NCBI GenBank assembly: GCA_031292555.1
Contig: JARLGV010000140.1
Coordinates: forward strand, 1-43,606
Reading direction: 5' to 3'
From: Fimbriimonas sp.
GTDB lineage: Bacteria; Armatimonadota; Fimbriimonadia; Fimbriimonadales; Fimbriimonadaceae
DNA: 43,606 nt
Shown here: positions 25,153-33,588 of the stretch, in pieces
Layout: every line of letters begins with the position of its first letter
Numbering within the stretch: position 1 is the stretch's first letter
Program-made: the position numbers and the translations under genes
Notes under the pieces: model-generated
What the model was told of the DNA's origin: nothing
Database searches by the model: none
Seen by the model: the letters and a program-made list of their open reading frames with translations, nothing else

Positions 25153-26199
25153 ATGTCGAAGACTCAGGAAAAGCGCACCGTTGCGCCCAGACTGACCAAA
25201 CCTAGCCGACCCGTAGGGGCCCCGGTGCGGTGGTATCGACCGAAGCTGCCCAAGGACGTTTTGGCGGAGTTGAACCGCAAAAGTGACCTTAAAGGGATGG
25301 TGCAAACCCTCGGCTACCTACTAACGCTCGTCCTGACCGGATTGTTGTTTGTCATCGCTTGCCTACGGCATTCGTGGCTCGCGATTCCCGCTCTGTTTCT
25401 TCACGGAGCCTGCTGCGCGTTCTTGGTAAACGGATTCCACGAGTTGGTTCATGACTCTGTGTTCAAGACTCGCTGGCTCAATCGGTTCTTCCTTGTCATC
25501 TTCTCGTTTCTCGGATGGTACAACCACATCGCGTTTTGGGCGAGCCATTCGGAGCATCACCGCTTCACGCTTCATCCACCGGACGATCTGGAAGTCGTGC
25601 TTCCCCAACAGGTGACGCTCAAGTCGCTATTGACCTTTGGCATCGTCGACGTGAAGGGGCTTTTCTGGTTGATCCCGAGCACTCTGAAAGTCGCGTTCGG
25701 GTACTTGGACGGGGAATGGATGACATACCTGTTCACTCAGAAGAAGCCGGAGATGAGGCGATCGATGCACGAGTGGGCGGGGATCGTGCTGATCGGGCAC
25801 TTGTCGATCGGGGCGGTCTGCATCGGAGCCGGCTACTGGCCAATCGCCGTCGCAGTCAGTCTTGGACGGTCCTTCGGGCTTGGTATTCAGTTTCTCTGCA
25901 ATGCCACCCAGCATGTCGGGCTGACCGACGAGTATCCGGATTTCCGGTTGTGCTGCCGAACGATCACCCTGAACCCCGTGCTGCAGTTCCTGTACTGGCA
26001 CATGAACTACCACACCGAGCACCACATCTTCGCGGGAGTTCCTTGCTACAACCTCGGACGGCTGCACCGGCTCATTCGAGCGGAAATGCCCGAATGCACG
26101 CACGGCCTCGTCGCCACATGGCGACAAATCGGTTGGATACTCAAGCAACAGAAGGCAGACCCGAGCTACCAGTTCGTACCCAAGCTGCCGGTCTCCTAG
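25153..26199 (+). CDS. Membrane fatty acid desaturase
   Basis: 348-aa di-iron fatty acid desaturase-type protein. The three histidine boxes are HELVH (96-100), HSEHH (132-136) and HTEHH (287-291), with hydrophobic segments at about 53-70, 76-95, 110-125, and a later pair around 210-245. This set is the signature of the membrane desaturase/hydroxylase family, which introduces a double bond or hydroxyl into an acyl chain or related lipid using oxygen. The start ATG 25153 gives a basic N-terminus. It is divergent from the BlaI-type repressor and lies by its operator set, so repressor control is possible. Its stop shares CTAG with the convergent GH2 gene. Whether it acts on acyl-CoA, acyl lipid or carotenoid-like substrates is not visible. 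Confidence 0.92.
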   Translation: MSKTQEKRTVAPRLTKPSRPVGAPVRWYRPKLPKDVLAELNRKSDLKGMVQTLGYLLTLVLTGLLFVIACLRHSWLAIPALFLHGACCAFLVNGFHELVHDSVFKTRWLNRFFLVIFSFLGWYNHIAFWASHSEHHRFTLHPPDDLEVVLPQQVTLKSLLTFGIVDVKGLFWLIPSTLKVAFGYLDGEWMTYLFTQKKPEMRRSMHEWAGIVLIGHLSIGAVCIGAGYWPIAVAVSLGRSFGLGIQFLCNATQHVGLTDEYPDFRLCCRTITLNPVLQFLYWHMNYHTEHHIFAGVPCYNLGRLHRLIRAEMPECTHGLVATWRQIGWILKQQKADPSYQFVPKLPVS

Positions 26200-28562
26200 C
26201 GTCGAGCTACGCGCAGTTCGATCGTAGTGGGCGCCAGACCCTCCGACGCTACCTCGACTCGAATGACTCCGTTCTCACCAGTTGGTTGCACGATCGCCGT
26301 AAGGCCGCCACGCCATGCCCGATGAATGTGAGATCGAACGCTGGCGACATCGGTAGGATCGGCGGTACCTAACGCCGCAAGCCTGCCGGGTCCGTCGACG
26401 GTTACTTCGACCTTGTTGTCGGCGTGTGGAACCACGATTCCTTGCTTGTCGACGATCTCGATCTTGACGTAGCTCAAATCGTGCTCGCCCTCAGTGAGCA
26501 TCGGCCGGTCCGTCACGACCCGAATGGCGGATGGCGCGCCGGCTGTCCGCAACTCAAACCGACCGGTCGCCTCGCCCGACTCGCCTGTTACGATCAACTC
26601 ACCAGGCTCATAGGGAACCTGGAACACGGCCTGCCTCCGCTGTTCCTTGCCGCAAAGCTTCTCGCCCAGAACACGACCGTTTAGGGTGAGCTTGACCGAA
26701 TCGAACGAGGAATAGACGACAACATCCTTGATCGTCCCTTCTTCGTCCGGGTACGTCCAATGCGGCAGCACATTTGGCCATCCCCACTTGGGACGCCAAT
26801 CGGTGGTTTGGAGTCGGTCCAGCACCGTCAACGCATCAGGTTCCTGGCCGACCGCCGCATAAAGAACGCCAGGCTCCCAAAGCGCCTGCCGGTAGTAGGA
26901 CGGGGGCTTACGTTCGCCTACGATGTCCAGATCGCCACACTCGGCCAAGTGCCGAGGATACGCCTCGTTGACCGGCTCGGATCCATCGTATTTCACATAT
27001 CCGATTCCAGATTCACCGTAGTAGTCGAGAGCCGTCCACGTGTAGTCGCCGATCACCCAGGGGTGCGTCTCGACAAGATCCCAAATCTCGAAGATGTCCT
27101 TCGGGAAGCTCTCGGTGCCTAGAACGATACGATCGGGATGCCGGCTGTGGTCTGGCTCGTAATTCGCATGCTGGTAGTTGTATCCTGCGATGTCGAGGTG
27201 AAGGAAGCCAGGATCGCTGCTGGACTCCCAGTCAGTGAACTCAAAGCCGGGCCAAAACGAATGGCATACGCCCTGCGAAATCGGACGCGTCGGATCGGAT
27301 TGGAGCACCATGTTCCGAAGTCGAAGCGCGATCTCAGGCTTGTCGAAGCACTCGGGAATCTCGTTGCCAATCGACCACATGACGACGCTAGGGTGGTTTC
27401 GATCCCGACGAACGTGCAGCGTCAATACCGCTCTGCTCGTATGCTCAAAGCGCTTGGCGTATCCGTCCTCGGTCTTGGGGTGAGCCCACTCATCGAACGC
27501 CTCATCCATGACGAGCATGCCGAGGCGGTCGCAGGCGTCGAGGAACGCGGGAGAGGGCGCATTGTGCGACGTTCGAATCCCGTTGTATCCGGCGGCTTTG
27601 AGCAGTTCGACCCGGCGAGCTTCCGCCCGATCGATGGCGGCGGCACCCAAAAGACCGTTGTCATGGTGAACGCAGCCGCCCTTGATTTTTACGCTCTTGC
27701 CGTTGAGCTGAAGACCCATGACGGATGAGAGCCGAATATCGCGGACGCCGAACGTCACCGACTCAACATCCATTTGCTGTTCTCCGCATCGCACACGAAT
27801 AGAAGCGGTATACAGGTTTGGATTCTCGAGACTCCAAAGTTGAGGTCGATCAAGTGAGTCGTCGAACGCGATCACCGACTCGCCTCCGGGATCCAGTTGG
27901 AAGGGACGACTCACGTTAAGGACGGTTAGGCCCCACGGATCGCGTACTCGCAAGTAAACATCGCCAATCGCTTCCTCCTGAGATCCGTTCTCAACCTCTA
28001 CAGAGACAGCGATTTTAGCGTGTTCGTCCGTCACGTCGCATGTGCTAACGAACACGCCGTCCATTGGAATGAATACTTCGCCGGTCATCTTGAGCCAAAC
28101 GTGGCGAAATATGCCGGACCCGGTGTACCAGCGGGAATTCCACCCCTCGTTCCTCACGCGAACTGCCAGCACATTCTCCCGCTTTGGATGAAGGTGGGGC
28201 GTAAGGTCGAAACAAAACGGCGTGTATCCGTGAACGTGAGAGCCAAGATGGACGCCGTTTAGCCAGACGTCGGTTTCGCAATAGGCGCCTTCGAACCTGA
28301 CCTCGGCCCGTTCGACATCCGTCAAAAAGAACTGCTTACGATACCACCGGGTTCCACCCAATACGAACCCGGTCGCCCCTTTCCCGGGGCTCGAATCGGG
28401 ATCGAAGGGACCGGAGCGACGCGGGCAGTTCAGGTTGGTCGGAAGGTCATCCAGGCTCCAGTCGTGAGGTAGATCGACCGGGCTCCAGTTCGAGTCGTCA
28501 AACCGTTCCAGCGATGCATCGTCGGCTTCGCCAAACCGCCAACCTCGATCCCAAAGCTCCAT
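26196..28562 (-). CDS. Glycoside hydrolase family 2 (beta-galactosidase-like)
   Basis: 788-aa GH2 enzyme. Order: jellyroll sugar-binding domain (WDRGWRFGEADD, VDLPHDWSLDDLP, GTRWYRKQFFL, VWLNGVHLGSHVHGYTPF), immunoglobulin-like domain, then TIM barrel with RTSHNAPSPAFLDACDRLGM, acid/base E401 in WSIGNEIPE and nucleophile E484 in VLGTESFP. C-terminal beta domains follow (DUF4982-type with VVYSSFDSVKLTLNG, then a bacterial Ig-like part). No signal peptide is seen. An ATG at 28589 extends the frame by nine residues, but the ATG at 28562 has AGGGGGG nine nt upstream, so I prefer it. The GH2 family covers beta-galactosidase, beta-glucuronidase and beta-mannosidase; this layout is closest to the beta-galactosidase group. 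It probably works with the GH10 xylanase nearby on hemicellulose. Confidence 0.92.
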   Translation of the reverse strand: MELWDRGWRFGEADDASLERFDDSNWSPVDLPHDWSLDDLPTNLNCPRRSGPFDPDSSPGKGATGFVLGGTRWYRKQFFLTDVERAEVRFEGAYCETDVWLNGVHLGSHVHGYTPFCFDLTPHLHPKRENVLAVRVRNEGWNSRWYTGSGIFRHVWLKMTGEVFIPMDGVFVSTCDVTDEHAKIAVSVEVENGSQEEAIGDVYLRVRDPWGLTVLNVSRPFQLDPGGESVIAFDDSLDRPQLWSLENPNLYTASIRVRCGEQQMDVESVTFGVRDIRLSSVMGLQLNGKSVKIKGGCVHHDNGLLGAAAIDRAEARRVELLKAAGYNGIRTSHNAPSPAFLDACDRLGMLVMDEAFDEWAHPKTEDGYAKRFEHTSRAVLTLHVRRDRNHPSVVMWSIGNEIPECFDKPEIALRLRNMVLQSDPTRPISQGVCHSFWPGFEFTDWESSSDPGFLHLDIAGYNYQHANYEPDHSRHPDRIVLGTESFPKDIFEIWDLVETHPWVIGDYTWTALDYYGESGIGYVKYDGSEPVNEAYPRHLAECGDLDIVGERKPPSYYRQALWEPGVLYAAVGQEPDALTVLDRLQTTDWRPKWGWPNVLPHWTYPDEEGTIKDVVVYSSFDSVKLTLNGRVLGEKLCGKEQRRQAVFQVPYEPGELIVTGESGEATGRFELRTAGAPSAIRVVTDRPMLTEGEHDLSYVKIEIVDKQGIVVPHADNKVEVTVDGPGRLAALGTADPTDVASVRSHIHRAWRGGLTAIVQPTGENGVIRVEVASEGLAPTTIELRVARR

Positions 28563-28609
28563 TGTCCACTTCCCCCCTGTCGCATTCAAGCGACGTCCAT
28601 GGTTTGGAC

Positions 28610-28628
28610 ACCCGGCACCCCGCCGGGT
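28610..28628. other. G+C-rich hairpin between the URO-D-like and GH2 genes
   Basis: ACCCGGC and GCCGGGT form a perfect 7-bp stem around loop ACCCC. It lies 48 nt upstream of the GH2 start in the 5'-leader region on the minus strand. On the plus strand a short T-rich run follows; on the minus strand none does. It might be a weak terminator after the URO-D-like gene or a leader structure. Confidence 0.35.
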
Positions 28629-28815
28629 TTCTCATCTTACACCTGGCAGACCCCTCAAATGCCGGGATAGCCGTCCGACAAGGCGTCAGAATCCGTACAG
28701 AGTCCCGTGCAGTAGACCTATATGTCGTAATCTTATATGTATGGACTCTTAGTTGCGCACATTCGCACGCATGCCCATCTTTGCGCGAAATCACGCCAAG
28801 TTAGGTCCGACCTTA

Positions 28816-29817
28816 CTACAATGTCCTTGAGGAGACGGCGATTCGCATGTATTCGTTTAGCAGGCTCAGATACAGGCCATAGTCGTCGAACGAAACTCCA
28901 GGCGGGGTCTGGTGGTCGACACTCGGAATAAACCGGGAGGAACGCATGACGGGCATCAGGCGCTCGAACTCTTGACGCATGGCGGACTCGCCAAGGTGCA
29001 TCACGGTCTTGTCGAAGCCTCCAATCATGACCCACTCCGGATGATTGGCTCGAATACGGTTGACGTCGACTCCAGCCATTCGCTCAAGCGGGAGAATTCC
29101 TTGCACTCCGACCGACTTGAACCATGGGATCAGCGGCTCAATGTCGCCATCGCTATCGATCAGGACGACGACGCCGTGCTCGCGCAGCCACGGCACCACT
29201 TGCTTATAATACGGCGCCATGAATTCGTCGAACAGCTCCTTCGAGATCATCGGGCCGTGGTTGTACGACATATCCTCGGCGAACGTCATGAAGTCGGGCA
29301 TGAAGTCCATGCCCATGAATTCGAGGCATCTTAGTGAGTAGTCGGCTTGATCCTGGTTGATCCTGTGCATCAACTCGGGCTGATCGTAGAACGCGTAGAG
29401 ATGCGGTTCGATCCCGAGCAGGACGCGTGGCCACCAGAAGAACCCGTTCAGGGTGACCCACATCACGCAATCCCCGCGATCTTGCTTCTCCCTGATCCGA
29501 CGCCATGTATTCCGGTCGTACTGGGGAGGCCAAGGATAGAGGCGATCCCGGATGGCTTCATAGTCAGCGGTGTCTTCGATCCACCAATCAGGCGACTTCA
29601 TCGGCGTTCCGAATTCGGGTTGGGGAAACCATAATTGGTAGTCCATGTCTAGCCCGAAATGCTCCTTGATCCCAGACCAGTCAAGCGTGTCCGACAGACC
29701 TTCGCCTCGCCATCGCTCAATAGTCAGGTGCCACCACGTCGCCCACTCCATCACGGGCAGCCGATCATCTGGCATCCCTCCTGCAAAAACCGCTCTGAAT
29801 CGTTCTCGTACTGTCAT
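28816..29817 (-). CDS. Uroporphyrinogen decarboxylase-like (URO-D superfamily) protein
   Basis: 333-aa TIM-barrel protein of the URO-D superfamily. It shows the family N-terminus (TVRERFRAVFAGGMPDDRLPVMEW), a central MDFMPDFMTFAEDMSYNHGP, the VVLIDSDGDIEPLIPWFKSVG strand-helix and the C-terminal VDHQTPPGVSFDDYGLYLSLL. True HemE enzymes have a different N-terminal signature and use a CxR-PWTLMRQAGR motif, which is not present, so haem synthesis is unlikely. Members in Armatimonadota and Planctomycetes of this type sit among sugar-degradation genes and resemble corrinoid or methyl-transfer enzymes; their reaction is unknown. It is divergent from the GH10 xylanase gene. Confidence 0.85.
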   Translation of the reverse strand: MTVRERFRAVFAGGMPDDRLPVMEWATWWHLTIERWRGEGLSDTLDWSGIKEHFGLDMDYQLWFPQPEFGTPMKSPDWWIEDTADYEAIRDRLYPWPPQYDRNTWRRIREKQDRGDCVMWVTLNGFFWWPRVLLGIEPHLYAFYDQPELMHRINQDQADYSLRCLEFMGMDFMPDFMTFAEDMSYNHGPMISKELFDEFMAPYYKQVVPWLREHGVVVLIDSDGDIEPLIPWFKSVGVQGILPLERMAGVDVNRIRANHPEWVMIGGFDKTVMHLGESAMRQEFERLMPVMRSSRFIPSVDHQTPPGVSFDDYGLYLSLLNEYMRIAVSSRTL

Positions 29818-30015
29818 ATCGCCGCCTCATTGTTCGTCTTTGTCATTCGCGGAATCCTCGCCAGGCAGAAAGAGGAAGTGTCGAATATCACCGTACAACC
29901 CGAATCTGCCGTCGATTGCCCAACCGAGAGGCGACCTCGTGCAAAGCTGAACCGATATTCAGACGAAATGCTCGCCGAATGGATCGTGCCTCTTGACAGT
30001 GGGGTAACACGGGCC

Positions 30016-31788
30016 ATGTGGCAACGAAGCTGGGCGATTCTTAGCCTCCTCTTGCTGGTGTTTTCGGGCATCGCGGCACCGGCTCGCGCTCAAGACAGCG
30101 GTTACTGGTTGAGTCGCCCTGACGATACGGCGGCAAGCGTCTCAAGAATCACGGCTCAGCCGAGGCCCGGGTATCTGGTCTATGGATTCCGGGTGGACGT
30201 AAGGCGGGCCGTCACGCCGTTCTACATGATTCAACTGACCTCCCCGATTCCGACGGCGGTAGAGGTGGGTGACAAACTCCGCGTACGCTTCTGGGCCAGG
30301 TCGCTCTCGACGGAGGGGCATCCGGCGAGGGTCTCGCTCGAAGACTCCCAGCCGCCATTTCAGGCGATCGCCGACGACACGCCGACATTCGGACGCGAAT
30401 GGAAGCGATATGAGATCCTTGGGACGAGTCGCCGCGCCTTTCCCGCCAAAGCCACGAGCATCCACTTTCAATTGGGCAGGCAGGCGGGAATCGTCGAATT
30501 GGCAGAGATCTCGATTATGAACATGGGGATCGACCCGGAGGTCGAAAAAGCACGCAAGGCATTGGCTCCCGACGCGGTAGCTTCCCGAATTCGCAAATAC
30601 CGGATGAGCGACCTACAGATACAGGTGATCGACTCGCAGGGCCATCCAGTCTCGTCGGCCAAGGTGTCGGTCGACCAGGTGCGGCACGAGTTCCTGTTCG
30701 GCTGCGACATTTTCGGGCTCGACCTGCACGACGCCGCAAACCCCATTCAGATGCAGTACCGGAAGCGCTTTGCCGACCTGTTCAACTATGCGACGCTTCC
30801 CTTCTACTGGGGCGCCTTCGAGCCGCAGCCAGGGAAACCGGAGTTCGACCGGCTGCTCGGAATGGCGGCTTGGTGCCAGGAACATGGTATTGCCTGCAAG
30901 GGACACCCTCTGGTTTGGCACCAGGTATATCCCAGTTGGGCTCCCAAGGACGATTCGGTTCTGCCAACACTTAAGCGCCGGGTAGAGGATATCGTTCAGA
31001 GGAGCGGGACGAGGATCCAGTACTTCGATGTCTTCAATGAGATTCACGACGCTCCGTCTACCGACACGGGAGTCGGATTCTGGGTGAAGAAGATCGGTGC
31101 TCCTAACGCGCTGGCTACCGCTCTCGACTGGGCACGTAAAGCCGATCCGAAAACGTCGCACACGTTCCTATACAACGACTACCGCACAACGTCCGCCACG
31201 GTGGACCTGCTATCCGCGCTTCAGAAGATGGGCTCACTACCCGATGCGATCGGAATACAGTCTCACATGCATGGAGGCAACTGGCCCATGGATGACGTGT
31301 GGACGACTATCGAGCGATTCACCCAATTCAAACGGCCCATTCACTTCACGGAAACAACGGTGTTGAGCGGGCCAAAACGGAACGACGTCGACCAGGATCA
31401 CCCACCTGCGGATTGGCTAACAACCCCCGAAATGGAACGGGTTCAGGCAGATTACGTCGAGCAGTTCTACACCACGCTCTTCAGCCATCCGGCTGTCCAC
31501 GCGATTACGTGGTGGGATCTCAGCGACCTCAACGCGTGGCAAGGGGCCCCGGCGGGACTGATTCGAAAGGACATGTCGCCGAAGCCTGCCTATGACCGGC
31601 TGATGGACCTGGTACACAACCGCTGGTGGACGAAGGCCACTGGATCAACGGACGCGAAGGGTTTATTTCACAGCCGCGTCTTTCGCGGCATTCAACGCGT
31701 CTCGATCAGCCTGAAGGACGGTCGGAAAGTGACGCGAAACGTCACGGTGGCGGGTGATGCCGGAACAAAGATGCTCGTGAGAATCTAG
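30016..31788 (+). CDS. Glycoside hydrolase family 10 endo-xylanase-like, secreted
   Basis: About 590-aa exported GH10 enzyme, which cuts beta-1,4-xylan backbones. The signal peptide is MWQRSWAILSLLLLVFSG followed by IAAPARA. Residues about 30-170 form a carbohydrate-binding-like beta domain (RPGYLVYGFRVDVRRAV, TSIHFQLGRQAGIVELAEIS). The catalytic barrel has KGHPLVWHQVYPSWAP, the acid/base E342 in YFDVFNEIHDA and the nucleophile E446 in PIHFTETTV, with WWDLSDLNAWQGAPAGL near the end. A short C-terminal beta region follows. The frame is open back to 29659, but the upstream part overlaps the URO-D-like gene antisense. The start ATG 30016 is chosen for the signal peptide; ATG 29968 is also possible. 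It probably feeds xylo-oligosaccharides to the GH2 and GH127-type enzymes. Confidence 0.92.
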   Translation: MWQRSWAILSLLLLVFSGIAAPARAQDSGYWLSRPDDTAASVSRITAQPRPGYLVYGFRVDVRRAVTPFYMIQLTSPIPTAVEVGDKLRVRFWARSLSTEGHPARVSLEDSQPPFQAIADDTPTFGREWKRYEILGTSRRAFPAKATSIHFQLGRQAGIVELAEISIMNMGIDPEVEKARKALAPDAVASRIRKYRMSDLQIQVIDSQGHPVSSAKVSVDQVRHEFLFGCDIFGLDLHDAANPIQMQYRKRFADLFNYATLPFYWGAFEPQPGKPEFDRLLGMAAWCQEHGIACKGHPLVWHQVYPSWAPKDDSVLPTLKRRVEDIVQRSGTRIQYFDVFNEIHDAPSTDTGVGFWVKKIGAPNALATALDWARKADPKTSHTFLYNDYRTTSATVDLLSALQKMGSLPDAIGIQSHMHGGNWPMDDVWTTIERFTQFKRPIHFTETTVLSGPKRNDVDQDHPPADWLTTPEMERVQADYVEQFYTTLFSHPAVHAITWWDLSDLNAWQGAPAGLIRKDMSPKPAYDRLMDLVHNRWWTKATGSTDAKGLFHSRVFRGIQRVSISLKDGRKVTRNVTVAGDAGTKMLVRI

Positions 31789-31848
31789 TCAAGTTCGTCG
31801 TCCGGCCCTAACCTAGACGCGTCGATTCATTCTGGTAACCTGCGCTCC

Positions 31849-33588
31849 GTGTCGAAAAGCTACGATTGCGATGTTGCGATCATAGGTGGAGGGCCGGCCG
31901 GCGCCACCGCTGGTTCGCTGATCAAGAAGTACTCTCCCGAAACCAAGGTTGTCATCTTGGAACGTGAGTCGTTCCCACGCGAACACGTGGGCGAAAGCCA
32001 ATTGCCGGCGATCTCCTCGATTCTTAACGAGTTGGGCGTCTGGGATAAGGTCGAAGCGGCGAACTTCCCGATTAAGGTCGGCGCGACCTATCGTTGGGGC
32101 AGCACCAAAGGATATTGGAAATTCGATTTTCTGCTGCGGCCGTTCGTCGACGAACCTAGACCGGCCAAATTCAGTCACCAACGCGAGTCAACCGCATTTC
32201 AGGTCGACCGGTCCGTATACGACAAGATTCTGCTCGATCACGCCCGGGAAATGGGATGCGAAGTCTATGAACAGGTGCGCGTCGACCAGATCGACGTGGA
32301 GGGTGACCAAGTCCTTGGCCTGAACATCTCTTGTGAAGGCAAGTCGTCGCAACCAGCATCTGCTCTCCATGGAGTCACTCGCGTGCAAGCACGCCACTAT
32401 GTCGACGGCTCAGGAGTTTCGGCCATGCTCCGCAAGAAGCTCGAAATCGGCGTCCACTCGCCGACGAACCTCCGGAACATCGCCATCTGGGATTATTGGC
32501 AGAATGCCGAGTGGGCGGAGTCGGTGGGAACTGGTGGTACACGCATTCAGGTGCTGAGTCTGAGCTGGGGTTGGTTATGGTTCATCCCGATTTCGCCCAC
32601 CCGTACCTCTATTGGCTTGGTCCTTCCTGCATCCTATTACAAAGAGCGGAACCTCAAGCCAGAGGAGATCTACCTGGAGGCAATCGCCGCCGATCCACGC
32701 GTATCCAAACTGATCACCAAGGCATCCCGCGAAAAGCTCATCCAAACGACGAATGATTGGAGCTACATCTCCGACCGGATTGTCGGCGAGAATTGGTTTC
32801 TAGCGGGCGACGCCTGTGGATTCGCGGACCCGATTCTGTCGGCAGGTATGACTCTCGCCCACACTAGCGGTCGACGGGTTGCCTACTCAATCTTGGAGAT
32901 CGATCGCGGCGATTTGGACGCAGCTTGGGTGAGAAGCGAATACGAACAGATCCACCGGGACCAGATTCTGCATCACATTCGCTTCGCCGACTTTTGGTAC
33001 TCGTCGAACGGCTGCTTCACCGATCTCAAGGAGAACTGCTCAGAAATTGCCAAGCATGCCGGTCTCGAACTGTCCGCTCAAGAGGCATTCCGCTGGCTAA
33101 GCACCGGCGGTTTTGCGGGAGAGGATCAGTCGTTCGCGATGAAAGGCACTTATCGGTTCAGCTCGATCAAAGTCTTTACCGAAGCGCTGACCGATGGCAG
33201 TATCGATTGGACGATCACCAAGAAAAACGAATACCGTTTGAACCTCATCGGTGCTCAGTTGACGGAGATCTCGTTCATGCGGGACGGCCGGATCGAGCCG
33301 ACCAAATGCTATCGACGCGGACAGAATGTGCTTCCGTTGAGTGGAATGTATCGGATCGTGCATGCTGCGATTTCCCGGGAACCGGATGCCATGCGTGCAT
33401 TCGCCTTGATACGCCAAGCGTTGATCGACAGCAAGTATCCGGGAATCGACGAGGGGATGTTTGCCGCTTACGAAGTAATTGAATCGATGATCGTAGACGG
33501 CTGGATTACGGCCAAGGTCAACAAGAAGCGTCCCCTGTTGGGATTCAGCAGCGACACACAGAAATCGACCACTGAGACTGCCGTCTAG
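31849..33588 (+). CDS. Flavin-dependent halogenase-like FAD monooxygenase (copy 1)
   Basis: 579-aa FAD enzyme of the halogenase/monooxygenase group. The dinucleotide-binding motif is VAIIGGGPAGATAGSL (12-20 core GGGPAGAT). The FPIKVGATYRWG segment holds K76, which aligns with the lysine that carries the haloamine in flavin-dependent halogenases. The motif WLWFIP (GWLWFIPISP) matches WxWxIP of that family, and AGDACGFADPILSAG is the FAD ribityl site. These residues together favour a halogenase, although related non-halogenating monooxygenases exist. The start is GTG 31849. A paralogue on the opposite strand follows and shares its stop in CTAG. No flavin reductase is in the window. The substrate is unknown. 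Confidence 0.8.
   Translation: MSKSYDCDVAIIGGGPAGATAGSLIKKYSPETKVVILERESFPREHVGESQLPAISSILNELGVWDKVEAANFPIKVGATYRWGSTKGYWKFDFLLRPFVDEPRPAKFSHQRESTAFQVDRSVYDKILLDHAREMGCEVYEQVRVDQIDVEGDQVLGLNISCEGKSSQPASALHGVTRVQARHYVDGSGVSAMLRKKLEIGVHSPTNLRNIAIWDYWQNAEWAESVGTGGTRIQVLSLSWGWLWFIPISPTRTSIGLVLPASYYKERNLKPEEIYLEAIAADPRVSKLITKASREKLIQTTNDWSYISDRIVGENWFLAGDACGFADPILSAGMTLAHTSGRRVAYSILEIDRGDLDAAWVRSEYEQIHRDQILHHIRFADFWYSSNGCFTDLKENCSEIAKHAGLELSAQEAFRWLSTGGFAGEDQSFAMKGTYRFSSIKVFTEALTDGSIDWTITKKNEYRLNLIGAQLTEISFMRDGRIEPTKCYRRGQNVLPLSGMYRIVHAAISREPDAMRAFALIRQALIDSKYPGIDEGMFAAYEVIESMIVDGWITAKVNKKRPLLGFSSDTQKSTTETAV

Noticed and set aside
29993-29998. TTGACA as a promoter -35 for the xylanase.
   Set aside because: The expected -10 position falls on the start codon, with no TATAAT-like sequence.
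29659-30015. Upstream extension of the xylanase frame.
   Set aside because: It overlaps the URO-D-like gene antisense and would put about 119 residues before a clear signal peptide.
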